Source: JACPYM01 sp031423495
Lineage (GTDB): Bacteria > Acidobacteriota > Blastocatellia > RBC074
Direction of reading: 5' to 3'
Assembly: GCA_031423495.1 (NCBI GenBank)
Contig: JANPFP010000058.1
Coordinates: 1 to 64,000 of the forward strand
DNA length: 64,000 nucleotides
The notes under the pieces are model-generated. The model did no database searches. It was not told where the DNA came from and worked only from the letters and a program-made list of their open reading frames with translations. How positions within the stretch are numbered: position 1 is the first letter of the stretch; every line of letters begins with the position of its first letter. Below, one piece after another: positions 45,577 through 55,700 of the stretch. The position numbers and the translations under genes are program-made.

Positions 45577-45598
45577 GGTTCTCCCGCACTTTTGATGA
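45577..45598. repeat. 22-bp repeat, copy 2
   Basis: Identical to 13693-13714 (starts GGTTCTCCCG, ends TTTTGATGA), 20 bases after the GGTGAT array. Possible mobile-element end. Confidence 0.6.
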
Positions 45599-45825
45599 AA
45601 CGAGCTATGGCGCGTACAACACGCGGAGCCGTAAAAGATCGAAATCGGCGCGTCTATACATCTGCGCACTACCACCAAACTCTGGGACAGTCTGCGCAGC
45701 GTCTTCCGCAACTGCCGTTGTCGAATCCTGACGGCGATTTATCGGTACATCGCCGACCTTTACGAAATTCAACTCTGTTGATTTTCTAAACCGGGAATCG
45801 CTGGCTTCCAAGCCGAATGCCCAAT
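45599..45825. other. Possible decayed coding sequence
   Basis: A frame from about 45666 reads LWDSLRSVFRN, then ILTAIYRYIADLYEIQLC before a stop at about 45770. It looks protein-like but has no start and no known match. Together with the 22-bp repeat it could be the relic of an inserted element. Confidence 0.25.
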
Positions 45826-47076
45826 TTATTGCGATTGACACCGCGCCAAGGTGCGCAAGACGGATTTCAACCGCGTCGCTCGTACAAAATCGTGTTTGAT
45901 GAGCGTGGCGATAGCTTCAGTCGGAGCCATGACTCTGCCGTCTTCGAATATCACTGGCGGAACGATCAATCCCGTGGGGCGCGACATGAGGCGTTCTGTC
46001 CAGTCATCTGCCACCCATTCAGGTGAGAAATTTCCGAGTCGCGGCAAACAGTTCAGGATAGGGCGGGCGAGTTTGCTCTGGATGATTTCCTGCTGATGCC
46101 AGTGCTGAAAACTTCGGCTGTCGAGGCTCAACGGCGGAAGCGGTTCACGGGTGAGGAAACCACACAATGTAGCTTCCTCTTTGAGCAAGTCTGGATGCGA
46201 CGCCAGGTATTGAAAGCGCAAGTCGGCGTTGAGCCGCAGCGAGTCGCGCCAATGCTCGAAATCGGCTGACGGCAGATCCAGCAATCGGCAGGCGTGATAG
46301 GGGAAATGATGCGCTACGTGGCCTGCCAATAAGACGCTTTCCTCGGTGCCCGTAGCCTGATAGATGCGCTGCGCTTGTTCATACCCAGCCTGCCAAACTC
46401 CCGTGAGCTTGCGTTGTTGTGCTGTTATTTCATCGGCGATGTGTGCGTATAGCGGCGCGCGTTCGGATGGAGAAATGAATAACTCGATGAGGGAGCGATA
46501 GCGCGCCAGAGCATTCGGCCCACATTGCATAAAGGTGGCGATGGCTTCGTGACACAAGCGAGATGCATCCATCAACTGCGTCCGGCGTTGTTCTAACGCC
46601 AACAGCGCAGCGATCAAGTCCCTTTCTTCTCGCAAAGCCTGTTTAAGTTCAGGCAGGGAGGCTTCCCACAACAAGTCAGCTTTCTGCCGGATGTTCTTGC
46701 GCGTAGCCCGATCGCGCGGCCCGCGCTCGGATAAATCATTCAGCGATTGAAGGTGTGCTTCCGTGTCAACGCCATGCGCGAGGTTGGCTTTGAGTACCGG
46801 CTCGATGCGGTGATGCCACAGATAGCCGCTGGCGATGGCAGCCAACTCAAAGAGCGATTGATGGACGAAGCCCAGCGGACTATTCGCCAACAGCGAGTGG
46901 CCGATTTCGTGAACCAGATTGGATACGAACGAGAGCGGTGAGCCAGCCTGGCTAACATAAACATAAACTGTGCTGGCGTCGAAAAAATACGTGTCGAAGC
47001 GCGCCGGGTCGGTTTCCCGTCGTAAGTTGAGCGCGAGACGAAAGATATCTTCAGCTTGGTTAGCGGGGTTCATCAT
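45826..47076 (-). CDS. HEIGH zincin-like protein (last gene of NB-ARC operon)
   Basis: This 416-residue protein has the zinc-protease motif NLVHEIGHSL at about residues 54-63, within a short N-terminal domain (FVSNLVHEIGHSLLANSPLG). The following FELAAIASGYLW could supply the third ligand. The rest is largely helical (ASLPELKQALREERDLIAALLALEQRR). It overlaps the TPR gene by 17 bases, so the two are coupled. ATG at 47073 is an alternative start. A protease in an NB-ARC/TPR operon is a plausible effector: activation could release proteolysis. No signal peptide is present, so it would act in the cytoplasm. Confidence 0.75.
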   Translation of the reverse strand: MMNPANQAEDIFRLALNLRRETDPARFDTYFFDASTVYVYVSQAGSPLSFVSNLVHEIGHSLLANSPLGFVHQSLFELAAIASGYLWHHRIEPVLKANLAHGVDTEAHLQSLNDLSERGPRDRATRKNIRQKADLLWEASLPELKQALREERDLIAALLALEQRRTQLMDASRLCHEAIATFMQCGPNALARYRSLIELFISPSERAPLYAHIADEITAQQRKLTGVWQAGYEQAQRIYQATGTEESVLLAGHVAHHFPYHACRLLDLPSADFEHWRDSLRLNADLRFQYLASHPDLLKEEATLCGFLTREPLPPLSLDSRSFQHWHQQEIIQSKLARPILNCLPRLGNFSPEWVADDWTERLMSRPTGLIVPPVIFEDGRVMAPTEAIATLIKHDFVRATRLKSVLRTLARCQSQ

Positions 47077-48772
47077 CGGCGAGCAGTATTTCGGTCAGGC
47101 GAGTCGCCAGCAAGGCGCGCTTTTCCTCGACCATCTCGTATTCCGCCAAAAGCTCTAACAGTTGCTGTTTGGCATTGGCTTGATGCTCGTGCGCGGAAAA
47201 GGTGACAGGCTGCTTTAATTCTTCCTGCGCGGCTTTGAGATCAAGCAACGTCAGCCGTCCACGTACTTCCAGCCAGTTCGTTAGTTTGGGGTAAGCGGCA
47301 CTGGCTGCCAGATTGACGAAAAACGCGACGACGACATTCCACGTAATGAGTTCAATCAACTCCGGCGAAGCGAAGGTGCCGCCTTGCACGGCCCTCTCGA
47401 TTTCCGGCGCCAGTTTAGCTTTCTTGTGGGAAAATATCTGCTCAAGTGAGTCCATTCGTTTGTAACCCGATCCTATTTCGTCAATTTCGTCAGTGATGGA
47501 TTTAATCGCTAACCGGCAATCATCGGCAGCCAGCGTTTTTCCTTCCTCCAAAATTTCTTTGAAATTCGGGCGACGGCGGTGAAAGAAACTTTTCATCTCT
47601 TTCAGCATCGGCGCGTAATACGCCTTATCCGTGGGCGTGGAAGTCTCTCCGATTTTTATTCTATGCGCTTGCGCAGCGGCAAAAAGGTGCAGCGACCGCT
47701 TCCATTTCAGTTCTTTCTCGGCTGAGTCTTGCAAGAGAGCGCCTTCCTTATAAGCCACACAAGCCGGGCCTTCCAACCCATATCCGACGCCGTGTTTGTA
47801 ATCAACGTCGAGAGCTTCCCGCCAGCTTGCGGCATATAACCGTTTGGCTTCATGCAAATTATGCAGAGTGGCTTGCGCGTCCACGCCTTCCAAGTCAATT
47901 AAATACCACGCGAAGTTGTGCATCAGGGAAGAAACCGTTGCGCGGTCTTGAAACTCGCCGGCCAACGCGAAGGCTTCATCGAAATACGCACGGCATTCCG
48001 CTTCCATGAGAATGGAGGTTTCAACAATCAATCCATTAAGGGCTTCGAGCAAACCTACAGTCTCTCCATGCTTCCGATAGATCTCAGCGGCCCGACGGAA
48101 ATGCTCAATGGCTCTGACGGCATCTTCAGACCAGACGATGGCCCAGCCCAACCCACACAAGCCGTCGGCGATTAACAGGTCATCCTGTAAGGCAGTAAAA
48201 ATTTCCAGTGCTTGTTCAGCCCTTTTCACGCCTAATTGATAACGGCCGCTATCGCAATTGACATAAGAAAGGCCGATTAACGCTCGGCCCTTTTCTTCGG
48301 AAGGCACGGCGGAGCAAAACTTCAAGGCTTGATTCCAGTAAGCACGCGCACTCATTTTCCAGCGGTCGCCCTGCCAATAAGTCAAATGGCCTGCGACGTT
48401 GCAAGCCCGCGCCATCAGGCTCCGGCTGATCTGCGGCGGAAGCCGTTTGGATTTTTTGTATTGGGATAAAATGGGATCAATCAGGTTAGTAAGATACCGT
48501 TTTCCTTCTGCGGTGGAGCTGGTGCTATACCAATAAAAATATAGGCCGGTAACGATCTCAATGGCAATGGTCGTCAATTCGCTTACGGGGGCATCCGGTC
48601 GAATGGCGTGATCCAGCATCGGCCTGATATTCGCCATTTCTTCATTGATCGCATTGAACGCACTTTCTGCTTTCGGCCCGCCGCGCTGAAGCAGTCGCTG
48701 ATTTCCACGAATTAGCTCGAGGAAAAATAAACCCAGCCGTTTTTCCGCGTGGCTTAAACTTAGCGCCAGCAT
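47060..48772 (-). CDS. TPR sensor protein, C-terminal half of a split NLR
   Basis: This 570-residue protein begins SLSHAEKRLGLFFLELIRGNQRL, with AESAFNAINEEMANIRPML, the linker that in single-chain NB-ARC/TPR proteins follows the ATPase. TPR helices follow (ALIGLSYVNCDSGRYQLGVKRAEQAL, LCGLGWAIVWSEDAVRAIEHFRRAAEIY). A C-terminal hydrophobic helix (ITWNVVVAFFVNLAASAAY) sits in a distinct domain. ATG 48772 with GAGG is preferred; a GTG at 48778 overlaps the NB-ARC stop. TPRs in such proteins are thought to sense a ligand. Here they are encoded apart from the ATPase. Confidence 0.8.
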   Translation of the reverse strand: MLALSLSHAEKRLGLFFLELIRGNQRLLQRGGPKAESAFNAINEEMANIRPMLDHAIRPDAPVSELTTIAIEIVTGLYFYWYSTSSTAEGKRYLTNLIDPILSQYKKSKRLPPQISRSLMARACNVAGHLTYWQGDRWKMSARAYWNQALKFCSAVPSEEKGRALIGLSYVNCDSGRYQLGVKRAEQALEIFTALQDDLLIADGLCGLGWAIVWSEDAVRAIEHFRRAAEIYRKHGETVGLLEALNGLIVETSILMEAECRAYFDEAFALAGEFQDRATVSSLMHNFAWYLIDLEGVDAQATLHNLHEAKRLYAASWREALDVDYKHGVGYGLEGPACVAYKEGALLQDSAEKELKWKRSLHLFAAAQAHRIKIGETSTPTDKAYYAPMLKEMKSFFHRRRPNFKEILEEGKTLAADDCRLAIKSITDEIDEIGSGYKRMDSLEQIFSHKKAKLAPEIERAVQGGTFASPELIELITWNVVVAFFVNLAASAAYPKLTNWLEVRGRLTLLDLKAAQEELKQPVTFSAHEHQANAKQQLLELLAEYEMVEEKRALLATRLTEILLADDEPR

Positions 48773-48774
48773 CT

Positions 48775-50055
48775 TCACGCCTCACAAAGGGATTTGGCAT
48801 GCGCGACAAGCAGCGCATGCATTTGAAACCGCCCCTTACCGGCATGTTCGATTAAACCTAACGCCAGCAATTTTCGCAGGATGAGCTTGGGGTCAACGCC
48901 TTCCCAAATCGCTGCCATCGCTGGAAGCGAAAAGGTGGCTGGCTTGGAAGCAAAGACGCCCAACAAAGCGAAACAGGTGCGCGTCTGCTCATCCAGCAAA
49001 TCGGTGCTTTTCTGTAAGAGCGCGGCGACGGTGGGAATGCAGCCCCCTTCGGCGCGGTCGGCGGGAGCCTGTGCTTCGAGTACGGCGGCTCCCGCTCTTA
49101 TCGCTGTTAGCAGGTCAGTGATCCCCCATTCGGTTCTCGACTCGACGCGCAGCAGGCGCGCAGCCACGCTCAACGCAAGCGGCAAACACTCAAGGTCATT
49201 TACCAGTGCCAGGCATTCCTGCGGATGCTGCGCAACCAAAGCCGGAGCGAGGATGCGCATAAGCCCCACCGCATGATGTTCAGTTAAAACCGGGAGTGAA
49301 TAAATTTGATTTTCCCGGTGCGTGATCGTGTCCGCAACTTCCGGCAAGCGGGTGGTAACCAGTAAGGCGCATTGTTTGCCCATCGCTTGCTGAAAAACGG
49401 TAAGGTGTCCGGCATCCCACACGTCATCCACAATCAACAGCATGCGTTTCTCGTTCACTGTTCGGGCGATCTCCGCTGCTGCTTCTTCTGCGGTAACCAA
49501 TTGCGCGAGGTCTCTTCGTCCGAGCGCCCGTCCCCACGGTATGAGCTTCGACATCAGTTGCGGAGATTGATCCAGCGAAGTCCACAATACCCCGTCGGGA
49601 TAAGCAGCCATCACCTCAATATCTCGTGAAAGGGCTGTCACCAGCGTAGTCTTCCCGACGCCGGGCAGCCCATAAACGATGCAGAAAGAAGTATCGAAGG
49701 CTCCTCGCGCAGTCCTGTTCGTCAATCCTAGCCGCGCTTTCACATCCGATAAGGCTTGGTTTCTTCCTACGAAGACGAACTCGGTAAGCGGCGAGGCAGG
49801 AGGCGGCAGCCCGTGTGGTGTGGGCAGTAAGCGCTCGCCCAATTGGGCTAACTCGTGATAGCCGATATTGAGCTGAACGTTGTTGTGATCGCCGGTAATG
49901 ACAATGGATTTGGTTAAATCCCCCGTGGCCGATACGTCGCGGGATTCCGGCATAAAGACAATTTGCCCGGAAAACATGGCTTGCTGCACCGCCCGCAGAT
50001 CAGCGTCGTCAGCTTCACCCGCGATCAGTCTTTTTAAGGCGTCTTGAACCTTCAT
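48775..50055 (-). CDS. NB-ARC (STAND) ATPase with effector-associated N-terminus
   Basis: This 426-residue protein has an N-terminal adaptor-like helical segment (KVQDALKRLIAGEADDADL, AMFSGQIVF), then the Gly-Asp motif SATGDLTKSIVITGDHNNV (residues 42-60). The NB-ARC core has Walker A GLPGVGKTT (129-137), Walker B LLIVDD (206-211) and LLVTTR. The winged-helix end is RFQMHALLVAHAKSLCEA. It ends where a TPR domain would usually start; that domain is the next gene. A close paralogue is at 61134-62444. ATG 50055 is preferred; the longer frame begins with TTG. Confidence 0.88.
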   Translation of the reverse strand: MKVQDALKRLIAGEADDADLRAVQQAMFSGQIVFMPESRDVSATGDLTKSIVITGDHNNVQLNIGYHELAQLGERLLPTPHGLPPPASPLTEFVFVGRNQALSDVKARLGLTNRTARGAFDTSFCIVYGLPGVGKTTLVTALSRDIEVMAAYPDGVLWTSLDQSPQLMSKLIPWGRALGRRDLAQLVTAEEAAAEIARTVNEKRMLLIVDDVWDAGHLTVFQQAMGKQCALLVTTRLPEVADTITHRENQIYSLPVLTEHHAVGLMRILAPALVAQHPQECLALVNDLECLPLALSVAARLLRVESRTEWGITDLLTAIRAGAAVLEAQAPADRAEGGCIPTVAALLQKSTDLLDEQTRTCFALLGVFASKPATFSLPAMAAIWEGVDPKLILRKLLALGLIEHAGKGRFQMHALLVAHAKSLCEA

Positions 50056-50125
50056 TCGTGGCTTCCAGATTTTGAGGTTGAAAGATTTTTGAACCCGCGT
50101 CAACGATACAATATGTCTGCTTACA

Positions 50126-52696
50126 TTATGAAGCGGGAGAAAATTGGCGATGGGCGCGAATCGCCAGTAAAACGGGCCACACTTTCCATCCCTCTCTCAC
50201 GGGCAAGGCTTGGGATAAATGAAAAAGACCGAACTGCCTGTCAATGAAAGCGTCCGGCCAGACTTCGATCAAGCGTTGCCACGGCAGGCTTTTTCCACCA
50301 TGACAATATTCTGCTTCTCGTGTGTTGACGCTCAGACTCATGAAACAGTGCGCCAGCAAACTGGCGAGTACCGCAGCATTCGGCTTTTCTACGTCGGCTG
50401 ACGACAACAATGGCGAAGCCTGCGTTTGTGCTGCAAGTCCTGCGATTCCGATCAGTTGATCTTCCATGCGTATCCGCAACAAATCGTCTTGGAGATAAAC
50501 AAGCTGCTTCGCCAAAAACTGAAGCGCAAGTCTGGCCACTGGCTGGCTGTTTTGATACAGCGCCAACAAGTCCAGTTCTCGTAGCAACGATTCCCACTTC
50601 TCCCGCAGCGATGGATAAAGCGGTAGGTCGCCTACCACCATCAAAAGCTTCATCCAACTATAATTTTGCTGCGAGTCACGCTTTAAGTCTTCCAGCGTTT
50701 CGCTGATCCAGGCTTCTAATTGCTGGGTATCGAGCAATTGCGCGGCCTCTGGTTCGATAACATTGCGCACAGCGGTCGCACGATTGGCGCCCAGAAACGA
50801 GCCAGTCGAATTCGCCGCCAGCATCGGGTCGGCATACAGTTCAAAGCTGGGCAGGCGTACGCCGTTGATTTCAGTAAAAAACGCATTTTCTATTTGAGCG
50901 ATGACGCCCGCATCGTTGAGTCGCTGTAGCTCTATATCGCTGAGCAAATTCGCCAAGCCGTGCGTGAGAAAGGTTCGGCGGCGCAGGGCCAATGGATAAA
51001 GGATGTCATTCCTGCGCTCGAAATCAGGCGCAAAGAACATAGCGAGATCGTGTCTTTCCGTACCTGAAAAGTCGGGAAAACGTTTTCTGCGCGAGCAGAT
51101 ATTGAACACTCTGCTCGTGTGCGCCCAAGTCAGCGCCAGCTTATAGCCGACTTGCCAGCTTGCAATTTCGGGGCGACGCGAAAAGGCTCTCTCAACAAAA
51201 CTGAGCAACTCGCCGAATAATTCAAATTGCTCATTGCCTCGCCGGTCATCAAACAATTCGCTGACGACTTCGCGCGCGAGCGCAAGCATTTCTTCACCAT
51301 CGTCCGCACAGCGCAACGCCAGATCGAGCAAGTGCAGTTGATTCACTGGTGAGCCCCATCGCACACGGCAAGTTTGCAACAAGTCGTAACGCGCTTGGGC
51401 AGGCAATGATCTTAATGCTTCGGTGACTGCATCAGGTAATTTAATCGGCACACAAGTGAGTCGTTCCAGCGCCACCGCCAACGGTTCTTCGCGCAACAAC
51501 ATTGAAGCCGCCTGCTGCCAAGCCTCGTTGAATGGTGCTCCCGCATCAAGCAGTGCGTTCAACCTGTAATTCCGTAACAGCCCCTCAACCGATGAAGGCA
51601 AAAGGTCATCCCAGTCATAGGCTTTCTGCCCCCAATTTGATTCAAGGTTGCAGTAAAAGAATTCCAGCGACTCCCTGCGCCATTGTTCTGCTTGGCGGAT
51701 TCTGTCAGCAAAATTTGTGTTCTCAGCCAGCGCCTGTACGCGCTGCTCCAAATCCTCTTTGCGCCGGTCGAACCAATTGGCCTGCGTTCTTAAAATTCGC
51801 TCGCGCTCTGCTTGGTCGGAAGACACCAAACGCCAAAGCACATCCACACCACCGACGATGTTGCTCGCCTCATCTCGCCATACGAAACCAGCGTCGGGTG
51901 TCTCGGTGTCAGCGGGTACGACGGTGAAGACTTGCTGAGTAAAGGCCTCGACGATGGTTCCCTTTCCGGCCTGCTCGGCAGTAGCTACGGCTTGAATGAC
52001 TTCTTCATCTCTAAACCGCAATCCGTTGATCTCAATGATCGAATAATGGTGAAACCCAAGCTGCTCACTTACCTCCGCCGGCAGGGAAAGTTCGCCGGAG
52101 TAACATTCGTCAACGTCGAGAAACCATTGGCCGAGTACGAAGCGTGTCAGCCTGTTATCTTGTTCTGGCATTCGTGGCGCATCCAATGCGTCAAGCACCA
52201 AATGCTGAATTGCCTGATTGACAATCACTTTGACCGCCGGGTCTGCTTTCGTTCGCTGTTGAACCAGCCGTCGCTGAACCCACGCCAGAAAAGCCTTACG
52301 TCGCAATCTCTCGCTTGGCTGTGCGAGATGCATATCCAAATGCAGGGCTGCCAATAATTGGTCGGCTATCTCCCAAGCCGCTTGTTGCAACAACGCCGCT
52401 TCGGTCACGGGTTCGCGGCGCAAATATAACGCGCCGGATAAGCCAGTGTATAAATTTTCGAGGAGCCATTCGGCGCGCGCTTTTGACTCCTCAATGCTCG
52501 AACTTTCATCCCTCCATACAGCAGCGATGGCGTCCCGCACGGCTTGATTGAGTTCAATCAGGAAAGCCGCTTCGCCGAGATTGCCATCCGGCAAAGGCGG
52601 CATTTGCAGATGGCCTTTATCCAGCAGGCAAGCCGCCGCGTACTGGCGCAACGCCGCGAGTTCACGGCTCTCGATCACTTTGGATTGCGCATTCAA
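50126..52696 (-). CDS. Large unknown helical protein of the NB-ARC operon
   Basis: This 856-residue protein of unrecognised family is mostly alpha-helical, with many aromatic and charged residues (FFYCNLESNWGQKAYDWDDLL, SFVERAFSRRPEIASWQVGYK, WMKLLMVVGDLPLYPSLREKW). I see no catalytic motif, membrane segment or signal peptide. The start is a TTG at 52696 with GGTGAG before it, 6 bases after the stop of the PIN-like gene, so the two are coupled. No ATG fits well nearby. Position between the PIN-like and ATPase genes suggests a scaffold, sensor or effector of this system. Confidence 0.7.
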   Translation of the reverse strand: MNAQSKVIESRELAALRQYAAACLLDKGHLQMPPLPDGNLGEAAFLIELNQAVRDAIAAVWRDESSSIEESKARAEWLLENLYTGLSGALYLRREPVTEAALLQQAAWEIADQLLAALHLDMHLAQPSERLRRKAFLAWVQRRLVQQRTKADPAVKVIVNQAIQHLVLDALDAPRMPEQDNRLTRFVLGQWFLDVDECYSGELSLPAEVSEQLGFHHYSIIEINGLRFRDEEVIQAVATAEQAGKGTIVEAFTQQVFTVVPADTETPDAGFVWRDEASNIVGGVDVLWRLVSSDQAERERILRTQANWFDRRKEDLEQRVQALAENTNFADRIRQAEQWRRESLEFFYCNLESNWGQKAYDWDDLLPSSVEGLLRNYRLNALLDAGAPFNEAWQQAASMLLREEPLAVALERLTCVPIKLPDAVTEALRSLPAQARYDLLQTCRVRWGSPVNQLHLLDLALRCADDGEEMLALAREVVSELFDDRRGNEQFELFGELLSFVERAFSRRPEIASWQVGYKLALTWAHTSRVFNICSRRKRFPDFSGTERHDLAMFFAPDFERRNDILYPLALRRRTFLTHGLANLLSDIELQRLNDAGVIAQIENAFFTEINGVRLPSFELYADPMLAANSTGSFLGANRATAVRNVIEPEAAQLLDTQQLEAWISETLEDLKRDSQQNYSWMKLLMVVGDLPLYPSLREKWESLLRELDLLALYQNSQPVARLALQFLAKQLVYLQDDLLRIRMEDQLIGIAGLAAQTQASPLLSSADVEKPNAAVLASLLAHCFMSLSVNTREAEYCHGGKSLPWQRLIEVWPDAFIDRQFGLFHLSQALPVREGWKVWPVLLAIRAHRQFSPAS

Positions 52697-52702
52697 TCTG
52701 GC

Positions 52703-55700
52703 TCACCGCAAACGATACAAAATTTCTTCTTCGGTGATGGGGATGTACCTGAAATTGCCGGTGCGGAGTTTGTGCAACTTCTCGAAATATTGCGCTTCGG
52801 TAATCTTTTTTCCCCCCTTGCGCAATGCCAACAGCACTTCATTGATGCCGATGAGGGGGACGGACTGACCGCAGGTCGGATGCTGGTTGATGAATCGGTC
52901 ATCAATCCAAATCACATCGCCGGGCTGCGGTTGAAACAGCAACAAGTCTCGGAGGCATTTCATCTCAGGCCTCTGTGACTCAGGTTCCGCTGATCTCTCA
53001 TCATCTGACGCTGACGGCGACCGATCCGGTAGTGGCAAAGATTGGTAAGCGCCGTTTCCCAGCCCTTCACGTATTCGATTCATCAACCGTTTGAGCCGTT
53101 CTTGTAACTGCACTTGGCGCTCGTGATAGGCAAGGTCTGCGCGCGCCCGATCTATCTCATCCGCATCAACGAACACACGGAAGTGGTCGCACAAAGTTTC
53201 GAGCAGCCCGGCGGCGGCCAAAGTTCCGGCGAGCGTGCTGTGCAGATAAAGCGTCGTGCTTAACGCGGGGGACACCACGCCTTCGACGGCATTGCCCGTA
53301 CTGCCAAGCCGGTCGAGCGCCGTCTCAGATTCTTCTTCATTGAAAACACTCCGCTCTTTCAGACTTTCAACCAGTGAGCGGCTATTGACGACGTAAGGTT
53401 GATACTCGACGGGAATTTCGATCTCTTCCTGTTCCAGCGTTTTGATCGGAAGGAAAGTAACCAACACGCCGCTGTTTTCTCGCGCGTGCTTTAACCGGGC
53501 TATCAGGTCAACCCTCAGCTTCATTTCCGGTTCAGGGAAAGAAGTTTTTTCGTCTGTCACTTCGGGCAGCACCTGCAAGCGCGGCTGTGGCTGCTCAAGC
53601 AGCCGCAGCAATACGCGGCAGGCTTCGAGCCGTGAGAACTGATGGTACTGCAATTGATCTACTTGCAAAGTAAGCGCACTTTGCGTGGAAGGCGAGAGAT
53701 ATACGCAGCCGAAACATCGCGTGATGTCGTCGAGCAATTCAAGCGAGTCGGCCAAGAGCAGCGCTGTCATGTCCAGATGCAATCGCCACTGCGCTGCACC
53801 TGCGACAAGCTGCCGGTTCAGCACGCGGCTCCCATGTCGAATGAAAAGCGGAAGTTGATGGCGAGGGTCAAAACGACGGCGATGTGCTTCAGGCAAGTCG
53901 TGAAACAGTCGTGCCAGCGTCAACTGGTTGGAACGCTCGGCAAAAAAATGAATCGGAATCTCGCCTTGATAATAATGTCGCGCAATGCGCTGACTGTTTC
54001 CCGCCCATTGCCGATACTGCTCGGGGAAGTCTTTTGCCTCTATCACCCACACATCTTTTTGCGCGGTGGCATCGTCAGCGAAAACCAGCCGCAACAAGGG
54101 CGCGGTTTCATTCTCGATGTTCAACTCAAACCCAGTGCTGATGACAATCCCTAACAATTCGGGCCGTTCGCTCACCTGCGGAATGACACGCCGCAAAAGC
54201 CTGCGCGCCAATTCCTGATCATTCAGCGTAACAAGGCGAGCGGCTTTTACTAACGACTCAGGCTTAACATCGTCGCGTTGCACAAGCTCTCGTGCCGTAA
54301 CCGTCAAGTTGGGCAAATCGCCCTGACGGAAGTAAGCCTCGAGCAATACGAGCAAATTCTCCGTCTTGTTAGACGCTTGCACCAGAGCGCGCGCCGTTTC
54401 CACCGCTTCGGTATGGCGGCCTCTTTCCATCAAACAACCGACTTTGACGCGCCATAAATCTTCCGGCAACCGTTGTGAAGGAAAGCGAGCCTGGTTTGCT
54501 TCCAACGCAGCCAGACATTCGCCGTATTGGCGGTTATGCCAAAGGCCCCAGCAGGCAAAATAGACTGCCGCCGCCGTCCCACAATCGGCGACCAAGCGTT
54601 GCGCCTGCCCGGCAACGTAAGCCCAATCCTGCAACTCAGCCTTTAGCCTGCACAACTCGAACAGGTAATCAGCCTCGCCCGTTTCGGCCAGTGTTTGCTC
54701 AAGATGATCTATCAGCGGTTGGTGGTTGTTGGATTGGTGGGCTTCAAATTCGAGCAGCATGGTTTGCAGGTACGACTGCAAGCTGCGGTCATCGGCTTGT
54801 GCCATAACCTCTCGCGCCCTTTGACCATCTTCCCGCGCCAACGCGGTGCGAAACGACCAATAGAGATGAACTTCGCCAGCGTCAGCCTCAGTAAATTGAG
54901 CTTTCGTCGAACGAAGCAAATTCTCAGCGTCATCGGCTCGCTGCGCACTGAGATACAGCGTCAACAAAGTGGTCGTCAGTTCAATATCGAACGGATGGCC
55001 TTCGTCTTGATGTTGCTGGAATTGGTCTGACAGCGCCTTGGCACTACGATCAAAATCCACTGCAAAGCCGCGCGCCAATCCCCACAATACCGCTCCGCAA
55101 TGGGTGGCTTCGCGCGCCAACAAGTCTTGGCAATAAGTCTGCGCTTCCTGCCAACGTTCACGACCATTGGCGAGACAAGCCAGACGCCACGTTTCGTAAG
55201 ACCGTCGTTGGCCTTCGCCGCGCTGCACCTTTTCAGCCAGACGCGCAAACCGCTGCTCCGCCTGCCTGAGCGCGTTCAAGCTCCCGGCATCGCTTTTCAC
55301 GAGCGACAACTCCACCGGGACGGGAAAGCGAGTCAGGCGCGGAACCGAAAGGCACAACGAGATGCTGCTCCAATACTCAACTATTGCGGCGGCATAATGC
55401 GCCATCTCCCACTCAGGATTCTTGCTGAGAGAAACTTGTATGGCGGTTTGCGCAAGAGCGATCTCACCTTTCATTAACCAAGCAAGAGCTTTGAATCGGC
55501 ATGTTTCTTCATCGGGCGAAATCCTTTCCGGCGGCGTTTGAACGACTGACAACAACTCTTCAATTTTGCCTGCTTGCAACAACAATGAAAGTTGCAGATT
55601 GAAACCCGCGATGTCATGCGGTCGGCCAAGCTCCATCAGGGCTGCTTCCGCTCCGGCCTCCGCGTTACGCAACATCGTGCGAATGAGCGTATCGTCACTG

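Noticed and set aside
45599..45825. Intact transposase gene near the 22-bp repeat
   Set aside because: The protein-like stretch is under 40 residues without start or catalytic motif; kept only as a possible relic.
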